From Elusimicrobiota bacterium (lineage in GTDB: Bacteria > Elusimicrobiota > Elusimicrobia > UBA1565 > UBA9628), in the NCBI GenBank assembly GCA_023249675.1, contig JAHFCE010000010.1, positions 1-64,000 of the forward strand: a stretch of DNA of 64,000 nucleotides, given 5' to 3'. Made by a program: the position numbers and the translations under genes. The notes below the pieces were generated by a model. That model was not told where the DNA came from and did not search any database. It saw nothing but the letters and a program-made list of their open reading frames with translations. Within the stretch, counting starts at the first letter, position 1, and each line of letters starts with the position of its first letter. Shown one piece after another: positions 56,762 to 64,000 of this stretch.

Positions 56762-57486
56762 CCGACCTCTTTTTGCGCGATCGCTCGGTTGATCTCGATC
56801 CAGTCCGGATGCTTCTCAAGAAGCGCGAGCGCTTCCGTCCATGTGAAGCGGTCGTGGCCGAACGCGGCGTAGACCCGGGTCACGAAGAGCATGTCCTCGG
56901 GCGTGTCCACTGTCCAGCGCATGGCCGAGGAGTCCTTGTCGTGGGCGAGCCCCGCGAGCTTGAACAATTCCGGGTGGCGGTAAAGATAGGGCGTTACGTG
57001 TTCGCGCCATGCCGGGTTCTTGTCTTCGCGCCAGGCGCGGTCGAGCGCGGCAAGGGAGAAGACCTCGGTGTCCAAGCCGCGAGGGAAAGTCCGGGGCGGC
57101 AAGCCGTTGCTGGCATAGTCCGCGCCGCGCTCCTTAAACAAGCGCACGGTCTGGTCGATCAGGTCCGGCTCGATCATCGGGCAGTCGCAGGTGACGCGTA
57201 CGACGATATCGGCGCGGTGGACGCGGGCGGCTTGGAGGTAGCGGTCGGTCAAGTCGTCGGGGCTCCCGCGGTAGACGCGCCAACCGCGCTCGCGGCAGAG
57301 AGCCTCCACCGGGTCGTCCTCGGGAAGCGTGGTTGTCGCGACGACGACTGCGTCGAGCGTGCTTGCGCGCAGGACGCGGGCCGCAACGCGCGCCAGCATG
57401 GGTTCGCCGCATAGGTCGCGGAGGACTTTCCCGGGGAGCCTCCGGCTGCCCATCCGCGCCTGGAGGATCGCGACGGTGCGGCTCAT
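56758..57486 (-). CDS. pseF: CMP-pseudaminic acid cytidylyltransferase-like (SpsF/PseF)
   Basis: VAILQARMGSRRLPGKVLRDLCGEPML; RVTCDCPMIEPDLIDQ. Confidence 0.85.
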   Translation of the reverse strand: MSRTVAILQARMGSRRLPGKVLRDLCGEPMLARVAARVLRASTLDAVVVATTTLPEDDPVEALCRERGWRVYRGSPDDLTDRYLQAARVHRADIVVRVTCDCPMIEPDLIDQTVRLFKERGADYASNGLPPRTFPRGLDTEVFSLAALDRAWREDKNPAWREHVTPYLYRHPELFKLAGLAHDKDSSAMRWTVDTPEDMLFVTRVYAAFGHDRFTWTEALALLEKHPDWIEINRAIAQKEVG

Positions 57487-58481
57487 CGCGCGGCCCTCCG
57501 CTTCGCGAGCAAAGACGAGAGCGCGGCCTCAACTCGGGCGCCGCCGCGTCCATCGATCAGGGCGCGGCCCGCGTCGGAGAGGCCGCGGCGGACGTCCGGA
57601 TCCGCGGCTTGCGCGAGGCGCGCGGCCAACTCCCGCTCGAAGCCCGCGTCCGCGACAGCGCCGGCCGACAGCGCCGCGCCCTTGCGCGCCATTGCGCGCA
57701 GGTTCGGGTCTTGATTGTCGGCGAGGCAGGCGGCGACGGCGGGGGTGCCGGTCGCGGCCAGCTCGAACAGCGTCTGGCCGGAGGCGGCGACGGCGAGATC
57801 GCAGTCGAGCATCAGGGGCTTGAGCGAACGAGGGGAGTGGACGAGATTTACCCGGGCGTCACTCGCCAGGCCGAGCGGTTCCTCGGCGAAGGGTCCGACC
57901 ACGCAGTCGATCGCGGCGTCGGGCAGAGCGAGACGGACCGTGGAGACGACGCGCTTAAACAGCGCCGCCTTGCCGGATCCGCCCAACGTGACCAGCACGC
58001 GGGTGACGCGGGCGCGAATCTCGCGCGGCCCGGAAACCGGCAGATACTCCGCGCAGAGCGGATGGTACGCGGGGCCGAGCAGCCGCTCAATCCGGCCGGG
58101 CCAAGCCTGTTCCGGGGCGAGCGCCCCGGCGTTCAGCACGATATCGGCGACGGGATGCCTGTTCATGTGGTCGTCGAAAGCGAGGATGATCCCCGAGGAG
58201 CCTTTCGCCTTGGAGGCGATCTCTTCGTTCGTGGCCTCGTAGGAGTCGACGACGAATGCGTCGCAGGAATAGTCGGCGTCGGGAAGCCGGCCGGAGAGCG
58301 GAGGTTGAGACGGCGCGAGCGTCCGTCCGCGTTCGGCCAGCCACGCGCCCGCGGCGGCGTCGCGAGCGAGAAAGCGGCACTCCCAGCCGCGGGCCGTCAT
58401 TGCGTCGGCCAGCGCCGCGCAGCGGCGCAGGTGGCCGAGACCAAAGGCCGGGCCTCCTTCCGCGAAGAATAAGGCGTTCAT
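57483..58481 (-). CDS. pseG: UDP-2,4-diacetamido-2,4,6-trideoxy-altropyranose hydrolase-like (PseG)
   Basis: MNALFFAEGGPAFGLGHLRRCAALADAMTARGWECRFLARD; LVTLGGSGKAALFKRVV; ATGA overlap. Confidence 0.87.
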   Translation of the reverse strand: MNALFFAEGGPAFGLGHLRRCAALADAMTARGWECRFLARDAAAGAWLAERGRTLAPSQPPLSGRLPDADYSCDAFVVDSYEATNEEIASKAKGSSGIILAFDDHMNRHPVADIVLNAGALAPEQAWPGRIERLLGPAYHPLCAEYLPVSGPREIRARVTRVLVTLGGSGKAALFKRVVSTVRLALPDAAIDCVVGPFAEEPLGLASDARVNLVHSPRSLKPLMLDCDLAVAASGQTLFELAATGTPAVAACLADNQDPNLRAMARKGAALSAGAVADAGFERELAARLAQAADPDVRRGLSDAGRALIDGRGGARVEAALSSLLAKRRAAR

Positions 58482-59611
58482 CCTTCCGCGGGGATCGCGG
58501 CGCACGATTCGTCAAGAACGCGCCGGAGGGTTTGGATCACTTCGTCTTGCTGCGCGGGTGTCAGGTCCGGAAATATCGGCAGGGAGATTGCGCTCTCGTA
58601 GAAGGCCTCCGCCTTCGGGCACAACCCGTGGCGATAACCGAGCTTTTCGTACAGCGGGTGCCAGTAGACGGGAATGTAGTGCACCTGCACTCCGATGCCG
58701 TTCTTGCGCAAGGCCTGGAATACTTCTTGGCGTTTGGTCGCGAGCTTGCCGCGCAGGCGGATCACGTACAGGTGCCAGGCGGAGTCCTCGATACGGCCGG
58801 GTTGGGGCTCCAGTTCCCCCCACGTCTTAAAAGCGGCGTTGTAGCGCCGCGCGACGTCGCGGCGCTTGGCGATGAAGGCGTCCAAGCGTTTCAGTTGGCT
58901 CAGGCCCAAAGCGCACTGCAGATCCGTCAGGCGGTAGTTCTGGCCCTGCGACTCGACGGAGTACATCCAATCCTCCCCGCGTCGGATGCCATGCATGCGG
59001 AATTCGATCATCTTGTCCCGCAGGGCCGCATCGTTGGTCAGGACCGCGCCGCCCTCGCCGGTGGTGATCGGTTTGACTGGGTGGAAGCTGAAGGCCGTCA
59101 TGTCAGCGATCGAGCCGATGCGCCGGCCGTGGTCGTCGGCTCCCAGAGAGTGGCAGGCGTCCTCGATCAGGAGCAGGCCGTGGTCCTGGGCGGTCTTCCG
59201 GAAGGCGTCCAGGTCGGCGGGGCGGCCGGCGAAGTCCACGGGGACGAGCGCCCGAGTCTTCGAGGTGATCTTCGCTTCGGCGGCGCGGGGGTCCAGGTTG
59301 CCGGTGGCGGGGTCGATATCGGCGAACACGGGTGTCGCGCCCTGCCAGAGGCCGGCCGTGGCGGTGGCCGCGAAGGTCAGCGGCGTGGTGATGAATTCAT
59401 CTCCGGTTTTGAGGCCCGCCGCGAAGTAGGCGGCGTGGAGCGCGGCGGTGCCGTTGGAGAGCGCGACAGCGTACTTGACCCCGCAGTAGGCTGCCAGCGC
59501 TTCCTCGAACTGCTGAACCTTTGGGCCCTGTGTCAGCCAATCGGAGCGCAGGGTGTCGACGACGGCCTGGATGTCGGAATCGTCGATGGATTGGCGCCCG
59601 TAAGGGATCAT
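58478..59611 (-). CDS. pseC: UDP-4-amino-4,6-dideoxy-N-acetyl-beta-L-altrosamine transaminase-like (PseC)
   Basis: MIPYGRQSIDDSDIQAVVDTLRSDWLTQGPKVQQFEEALAAYCG; LLIEDACHSLGAD; FSFHPVKPITTGEGG; ATG 59611 overlaps upstream stop. Confidence 0.92.
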   Translation of the reverse strand: MIPYGRQSIDDSDIQAVVDTLRSDWLTQGPKVQQFEEALAAYCGVKYAVALSNGTAALHAAYFAAGLKTGDEFITTPLTFAATATAGLWQGATPVFADIDPATGNLDPRAAEAKITSKTRALVPVDFAGRPADLDAFRKTAQDHGLLLIEDACHSLGADDHGRRIGSIADMTAFSFHPVKPITTGEGGAVLTNDAALRDKMIEFRMHGIRRGEDWMYSVESQGQNYRLTDLQCALGLSQLKRLDAFIAKRRDVARRYNAAFKTWGELEPQPGRIEDSAWHLYVIRLRGKLATKRQEVFQALRKNGIGVQVHYIPVYWHPLYEKLGYRHGLCPKAEAFYESAISLPIFPDLTPAQQDEVIQTLRRVLDESCAAIPAEG

Positions 59612-60630
59612 GACAGGGTGGCGACCATCTCGCGCAGCTGCGCGGCCTTGAGCCACTGATCGTTGGAGTCGCTCGCGTAGCGGAAGCGGTCGGAGACGGG
59701 CTTGGCCCCGTTCCAATTGGCGCCTTTCCAGCCCTGGAACAAAGGCTTGATCACGTAATAGTCCTTCGTGTCGAGGGCGCGGTCGGCTTCGTCCTCCGTC
59801 ATCAGAACCTCGTGGAGCTTCTCGCCGGGGCGGATGCCGTTGATCTTCAGCTTGCAGTCCGGAGCGATGGCTTGGGCGAGATCGGTGATGCGCATGCTCG
59901 GAATTTTCGGCACGAAGACCTCGCCGCCGTGCATCGAGTGCAGCGCGAAAAGCACGGTGTCCACGCCCTGGTCGAGAGTGATCCAGAAGCGCGTCATGCG
60001 TTCGTCGGTGATCGGTAGGACCCCGGTGGCGCGCTTCTCCAGGAAGAGCGGTATCACGCTGCCGCGGCTGCCCATCACGTTGCCGTAGCGCACGACGCCG
60101 AAGCGCGTCTTCTTGCCGCCGGCGTAGTTGTTGCCGGCGACGAAGAGCTTCTCCAGGCACAGTTTCGTGGCGCCGTACAGGTTGACGGGGTTGACGGCTT
60201 TGTCCGTTGAGAGGGCCACGACGCGTTCGACGCCCTGGTCGATGGCCGCGTCGATGATGTTCTGTCCGCCGATGATATTGGTCAGGACGGCTTCGAATGG
60301 ATTGTACTCGAGCGTCGGCACCTGCTTGAGTGCTGCCGCGTGAATCACATAGTCCACGCCGTGGAACGCGCGCGAGACGCGGTGGCGGTCGCGGATGTCG
60401 CCGATGAAATAGCGCATGAGGCCCTTGGGGTCGGCGATCTGGGCCTGCATCTCGGACTGCTTCAGCTCGTCGCGGCTGAAGACGATGATCTTGGCGGTCT
60501 CGGTCCCGAGCAGGCGCCGGATGAAGTGCCGGCCGAAGGAGCCGGTGCCGCCCGTGATCAGGACGGACTTTCCTTTTAGGAAGCCCATGTTGGGGCGGCC
60601 GGCGTCGTCGTTCTTCCAGGATTTAGGCAT
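59608..60630 (-). CDS. pseB: UDP-N-acetylglucosamine 4,6-dehydratase (inverting) PseB
   Basis: GKSVLITGGTGSFGRHFIRRLLGTETAKIIVFSRDELKQSEMQ; STDKAVNPVNLYGATKLCLEKLF. Confidence 0.93.
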   Translation of the reverse strand: MPKSWKNDDAGRPNMGFLKGKSVLITGGTGSFGRHFIRRLLGTETAKIIVFSRDELKQSEMQAQIADPKGLMRYFIGDIRDRHRVSRAFHGVDYVIHAAALKQVPTLEYNPFEAVLTNIIGGQNIIDAAIDQGVERVVALSTDKAVNPVNLYGATKLCLEKLFVAGNNYAGGKKTRFGVVRYGNVMGSRGSVIPLFLEKRATGVLPITDERMTRFWITLDQGVDTVLFALHSMHGGEVFVPKIPSMRITDLAQAIAPDCKLKINGIRPGEKLHEVLMTEDEADRALDTKDYYVIKPLFQGWKGANWNGAKPVSDRFRYASDSNDQWLKAAQLREMVATLS

Positions 60631-60665
60631 GGTCTCTCTCAGCGCGGCAGATATCCCTCGATCAC

Positions 60666-60682
60666 TGTTCAAGGATTGAACA
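60666..60682 (-). promoter_or_regulatory. Operator site 3: TGTTCA-ATCCT-TGAACA (minus-strand sense)
   Basis: Perfect 6-bp arms, 5-nt spacer; -10 TACAAT at 60682-60687 and -35 TTGCCG at 60705-60710 (minus) with 17-bp spacing. Confidence 0.82.
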
Positions 60683-60687
60683 TTGTA

Positions 60688-62088
60688 TCAAGTCTGGGGG
60701 TTCCCGGCAACGATTTGAGCCAGGCGCTGCTCGATGGCGCGGCGCACGAGGAGGGGGCTCTGTCCCGAGCCGGAGCCGCGAAGGGCCTGTCCGACAAGGA
60801 AGTGGAGCGTCCGGGCATTGCCCAAGGCGGATTGCCGCGCGGCCTCGGGATTGTCCCGCAGGATAGTCCCGGCCAGAGCGAGCAGCGCTTCCGGAACGGG
60901 AGTTGACTCCTCCGGGCGGTTCGCCGGTTTTGCGGGCGGCTCATCGTCGCGATCGAGGAGGGCGAGCAGCGCGCGCCCGTGGGCGCTCCGGGATTTCGGC
61001 TTCCAGGGATAGCGTTGGGCGAACAACTCATCGCGTAAGCGTCGCTCCATCTGCCAATGCTCAGAGGAGTGGAAGCGTTCCGCGTGAAAGAACGGGACCG
61101 TCGCGCCGCCGAATCCGTACTTGAAATGGCTGATATCCAGGTTCTTCCGTTCGGGGAAGGCGTAAGGCAGGATGCCGAAATGCTGCGCGCCGATATCGTA
61201 GAACTGGACGCCGTGATCGCGCATCCACATCATCGCCTCCCATTCGATCAGGTGCCGTATGGGCAGGTGTTTGTAATCGGGCTCGTTGCAGGCGGACAAT
61301 CCGTAGGAGGCGTCTTTGTAGACGATGTAGAGCTCGAAGCCGGCGGTCTTGCCATCGTTGGCGAGGGCCTCGACGAAGAATCCTCGGCCCGACTGAATCC
61401 ACGCGCGCATCATCTCGAAGGTGGCGCGGGGTCGCGTCCTCCGTTTTGCGGCGCGTGCGTGCATCTCGACGTACTGGTCGAATATGACGTTCGTGAGTTC
61501 AGGACCGGAGCGGATCTTGATCTTGAACAGTTTGCGCGCTTTTTCGATGCTGCGCTGGTGATTTCTCCGCAGTCCCGCCCTCAGGTCGTTGCGCGAGAGC
61601 CGCAGGTCGATCAACTGGGTGTTGATTGAGCAGTCGATGTAATCATGCCGGAGCAGGAAGTTGTAGGGGGCATGGCGCGGCTCGCGCACGGCGGGCCGCA
61701 GGACTTCGGTGCGGAAACGGGAGTGGGAGACGTCGAGTTCCTCGGCGAGGTCGTCGATCGCGCCGAAAATAAAATCCAGCGTGTCGTCCCGCTCCGTTGG
61801 GGAGAGGCCGCCGACCAGAGCGGGGCTCGGCAGAAACCCGCCGCCGAGCGAGAACGCTTTCCATTTCCGCGAGTTCTCCTCGTGGTGAGTCAGCTGCAGG
61901 GGGATCGCGGCCAGGATCCGCGGGCCTTCGACGCAGAGGAAGCTGAAGGAGCGGGGCTGAAGTTCGGGCCGGTAGGCGAGGCTGTAGTCGAGCCAGTCCG
62001 TCGTGTGCCAGAACCAAGCGTCGGGACTTTCTCGGCAGAACCGGTCCCAGGCATCGCGATTTTTTGCAGCGAGAGGAATGAGTTCCAT
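60688..62088 (-). CDS. FemAB/BioF2-like GNAT acyltransferase
   Basis: FWHTTDWLDYSLAYRPELQPRSF; AGFELYIVYKDASYGLSACNEPDYKHLPIRHLIEWEAMMWMRDHGVQFYDIGAQHFG. Confidence 0.78.
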   Translation of the reverse strand: MELIPLAAKNRDAWDRFCRESPDAWFWHTTDWLDYSLAYRPELQPRSFSFLCVEGPRILAAIPLQLTHHEENSRKWKAFSLGGGFLPSPALVGGLSPTERDDTLDFIFGAIDDLAEELDVSHSRFRTEVLRPAVREPRHAPYNFLLRHDYIDCSINTQLIDLRLSRNDLRAGLRRNHQRSIEKARKLFKIKIRSGPELTNVIFDQYVEMHARAAKRRTRPRATFEMMRAWIQSGRGFFVEALANDGKTAGFELYIVYKDASYGLSACNEPDYKHLPIRHLIEWEAMMWMRDHGVQFYDIGAQHFGILPYAFPERKNLDISHFKYGFGGATVPFFHAERFHSSEHWQMERRLRDELFAQRYPWKPKSRSAHGRALLALLDRDDEPPAKPANRPEESTPVPEALLALAGTILRDNPEAARQSALGNARTLHFLVGQALRGSGSGQSPLLVRRAIEQRLAQIVAGNPQT

Positions 62089-62100
62089 GGGATATCGAGG

Positions 62101-62853
62101 TTAGAAGCGCAGACGGTAGTCCACGCAGGTATTGTAGAACGGATGCCAAGGGGCTTGCTCAAGGCGTTCGCATTTGGCGCCCAAACGGGCGGCGAGACTC
62201 TCGATGTCCGCGCGCCGGAACAGGGTTGGGGCGATCCCTTCGCGGAGCTTGCCTCGGCGCAGCAGCCACTTCTGTATTTTCTTCAGCAGCGAGAACTTAA
62301 GGTCGCGCAGGCGCGAGCCTTCGCTCTTTTTTAGATCGTCCTGGAAACGTTCGTACATTTCGGTCTCCCGGACTTCACCGAGAAAGATCATTCCGCGCCC
62401 TTCGCGGAGAAGCCCGACGAGGCTCCTGAGCAAAGATTCGAACTCATCGAGGCTGCCGAGGAAGTGGACGACGCTGTAGCATAGGATTTTGTCGAATCGC
62501 TGCGGGAAATCCTCGGGCTTCAGCGCGGTCAGGTCTGCGACGCGGTACTCGGCGTTGGCGAGGCGCCTGTGGCCGGTCCGTGCGCGTTCGATCGCGTGGG
62601 CCGATGCGTCCACTCCGACCATGCGGGCGACGCGCGGAGATAAATGGTCATGGTAGATCCCGACGTTGCAGCCAGCGTCCAGGAGGCGATCGGTCGGTTG
62701 GAGCTCCATCTCGCGGGCGAGGAATCGCCCGAGCTTCCCAGCATATCCGAAAGCGCTGGACGCGTATCGTCCCGACGAGAGGATGTCGAGAGGGCTGATA
62801 CGGGCGATTTCATCGTAGTTGGCGACGATGAGGCGGTTCTTATCGCTGCCCAT
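62101..62853 (-). CDS. Class I SAM-dependent methyltransferase
   Basis: DRLLDAGCNVGIYHDHLSPRVARMVGVDASAHAIERAR. Confidence 0.87.
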   Translation of the reverse strand: MGSDKNRLIVANYDEIARISPLDILSSGRYASSAFGYAGKLGRFLAREMELQPTDRLLDAGCNVGIYHDHLSPRVARMVGVDASAHAIERARTGHRRLANAEYRVADLTALKPEDFPQRFDKILCYSVVHFLGSLDEFESLLRSLVGLLREGRGMIFLGEVRETEMYERFQDDLKKSEGSRLRDLKFSLLKKIQKWLLRRGKLREGIAPTLFRRADIESLAARLGAKCERLEQAPWHPFYNTCVDYRLRF

Positions 62854-63886
62854 TATGAGCCCTCCATTCCGAGCGGATGATTTCGATGAGAGCGTCGACG
62901 TTCGCGGGGCTCAGTCCTTGGTGGATCGGCAGAGGGACGCAGGGAACGAAGTTGGGCGCGAAGACGTCGCGCGCGGAGTCGAACCGATAGACCCCCGATT
63001 CCCAGCCCTCTCGAGCCAATGCCGCCGCGAGCCGGGCAAGGAAAGCGGGGGGGCCGAACAGCGGCGCGACATAAGGGACGACTTCGGGCTCCAAGCTGGC
63101 AAAGAACGGGGTGTCGGCGAACTCCCGACGCAAGCGCGCGTAATTTCCTTTGCGCCGCGCGATGGCGTCGGCGGCGAAGTCCGCGTGCAGGAGGGAGACG
63201 TCCGCGGTCGCGGCATTCCGGGCGTAATCGCTGATGCCATAAGCCATTTCCTGGAGGTGTTCCGAGGCGCGGCTCGGGGCGATCTCAGAGAGCCGTCGTG
63301 CGGCGCGGGACAGCCTCCCGATCCAGGGCTCGTCCGCGCGGAAATAGTTGGTGCAGAACGCTGCGAGATCGGGATCGCGGGCGACCAGCGCGCCACCGAG
63401 AACGGTGCGGAACATTTTTGGCAGGCTGAAGATACCGGCCAGCCCTTCCGTGCCCATGCCGCCGGACGACGCGCCGTCGAAAGCGCAGTTGACGCCGTTT
63501 TCGATCAGGAAAAGGCCGCGCTCGCGGCAGCGCTGGGCGATGAGGTCGAGCCGCTGGGGAAAGCCGTATTGATGGTAGACGAGGACTCCGCGCAGGGCCG
63601 GCGAATCCTGGATGGTCGGGAAGCAGGTCTTGTGGATCGTGTTGTACAGGCTCATGCAGGCCCAGCGCGGGACCAGAAGCTCGGCGTTCTTGTCCGGCAG
63701 GGCGCCGGTGCGGCGGAGATGAAGCAGGATGGGCCGCAGAGCGCTGCGCGCCGTCGAAGTCCAAAAGACGCTCCCGCGGCCGGACGGGTCGAAGATGCGT
63801 GCGATGTCGCCCGGGCGAGCCCGTGCAGAGCCGAGGGGTTTGATGACTGTGCGACGGGAAGGGGCGAAAGTCAGGGTTGCCGTCAT
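62840..63886 (-). CDS. DegT-like PLP-dependent protein
   Basis: LLVPRWACMSLYNTIHK, LFLIENGVNCAFDGASSG, FSLPKMFRTVLGGALVA; ATG 63886 in ATGA overlap with upstream stop. Confidence 0.72.
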   Translation of the reverse strand: MTATLTFAPSRRTVIKPLGSARARPGDIARIFDPSGRGSVFWTSTARSALRPILLHLRRTGALPDKNAELLVPRWACMSLYNTIHKTCFPTIQDSPALRGVLVYHQYGFPQRLDLIAQRCRERGLFLIENGVNCAFDGASSGGMGTEGLAGIFSLPKMFRTVLGGALVARDPDLAAFCTNYFRADEPWIGRLSRAARRLSEIAPSRASEHLQEMAYGISDYARNAATADVSLLHADFAADAIARRKGNYARLRREFADTPFFASLEPEVVPYVAPLFGPPAFLARLAAALAREGWESGVYRFDSARDVFAPNFVPCVPLPIHQGLSPANVDALIEIIRSEWRAHNGQR

Positions 63887-64000
63887 AGCTCCTTCTTGAC
63901 GACCGCGGCGATGCGTCCGATGGTCTCCTCGCTCAGGCCGCCGTGTACGGGCAGCCACAGGCAGGGGGCATACCGCGGGTTGAATAGGTTCCGGTTCGCG
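63883..64000 (-). CDS. C-terminal fragment of a DegT-family aminotransferase (truncated by window edge)
   Basis: Manual translation ends ...NRNLFNPRYAPCLWLPVHGGLSEETIGRIAAVVKKEL*, typical of DegT C-termini. Confidence 0.65.
   Translation of the reverse strand, partial: ANRNLFNPRYAPCLWLPVHGGLSEETIGRIAAVVKKEL

Noticed and set aside
57333-58472. 379-aa + strand ORF antisense to pseF/pseG
   Set aside because: Shadow ORF over strong pse homologues
58256-59659. 467-aa + strand ORF antisense to pseG/pseC
   Set aside because: Covers conserved pse genes on the opposite strand; no recognisable motifs
1-64000. Transposases, integrases, phage genes, tRNA or rRNA
   Set aside because: No DDE/tyrosine recombinase motifs, inverted-repeat-flanked ORFs or recognisable structural RNA sequences seen by eye

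Overview
The window is a dense, GC-rich surface polysaccharide (EPS/O-antigen/capsule-type) biosynthesis locus. I found no rRNA, tRNA, CRISPR or recognisable mobile element. The left part (about 1-17 kb) is mostly on the + strand: glycosyltransferases, an initiating sugar transferase, a PglF/CapD-type epimerase and DegT aminotransferases. From 17 kb to the right edge, essentially everything is a head-to-tail minus-strand array. It includes a pseudaminic-acid-type set (pseB-C-G-F-I plus a PseH-like GNAT), a LuxC/LuxE/ACP/AMP-ligase/FabZ/split-transketolase block, an ABC exporter, an ACP/FkbH/MaoC-SDR/KdsB-like/AroB-like/KdsD block, and an EPS-type MarR regulator with more sugar and glycosyltransferase genes. 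The main finding is a near-identical 17-bp palindrome, TGTTCA-ATCnn-TGAACA. It occurs exactly three times by eye, each time at the promoter/start region of a successive minus-strand transcription unit, one of which begins with the MarR gene. This suggests a dedicated regulon operator. Other notable items are an apparent GT2-Wzx flippase fusion, a tandem GT4-GT4 fusion, a MaoC-SDR fusion, a 21-bp tandem-repeat coiled-coil gene, fatty-acid-reductase (lux-like) genes without luciferase, recurrent -10-like boxes 7-10 nt before ATGs, and overlapping convergent gene ends. All family calls come from reading motifs; no database search was run.
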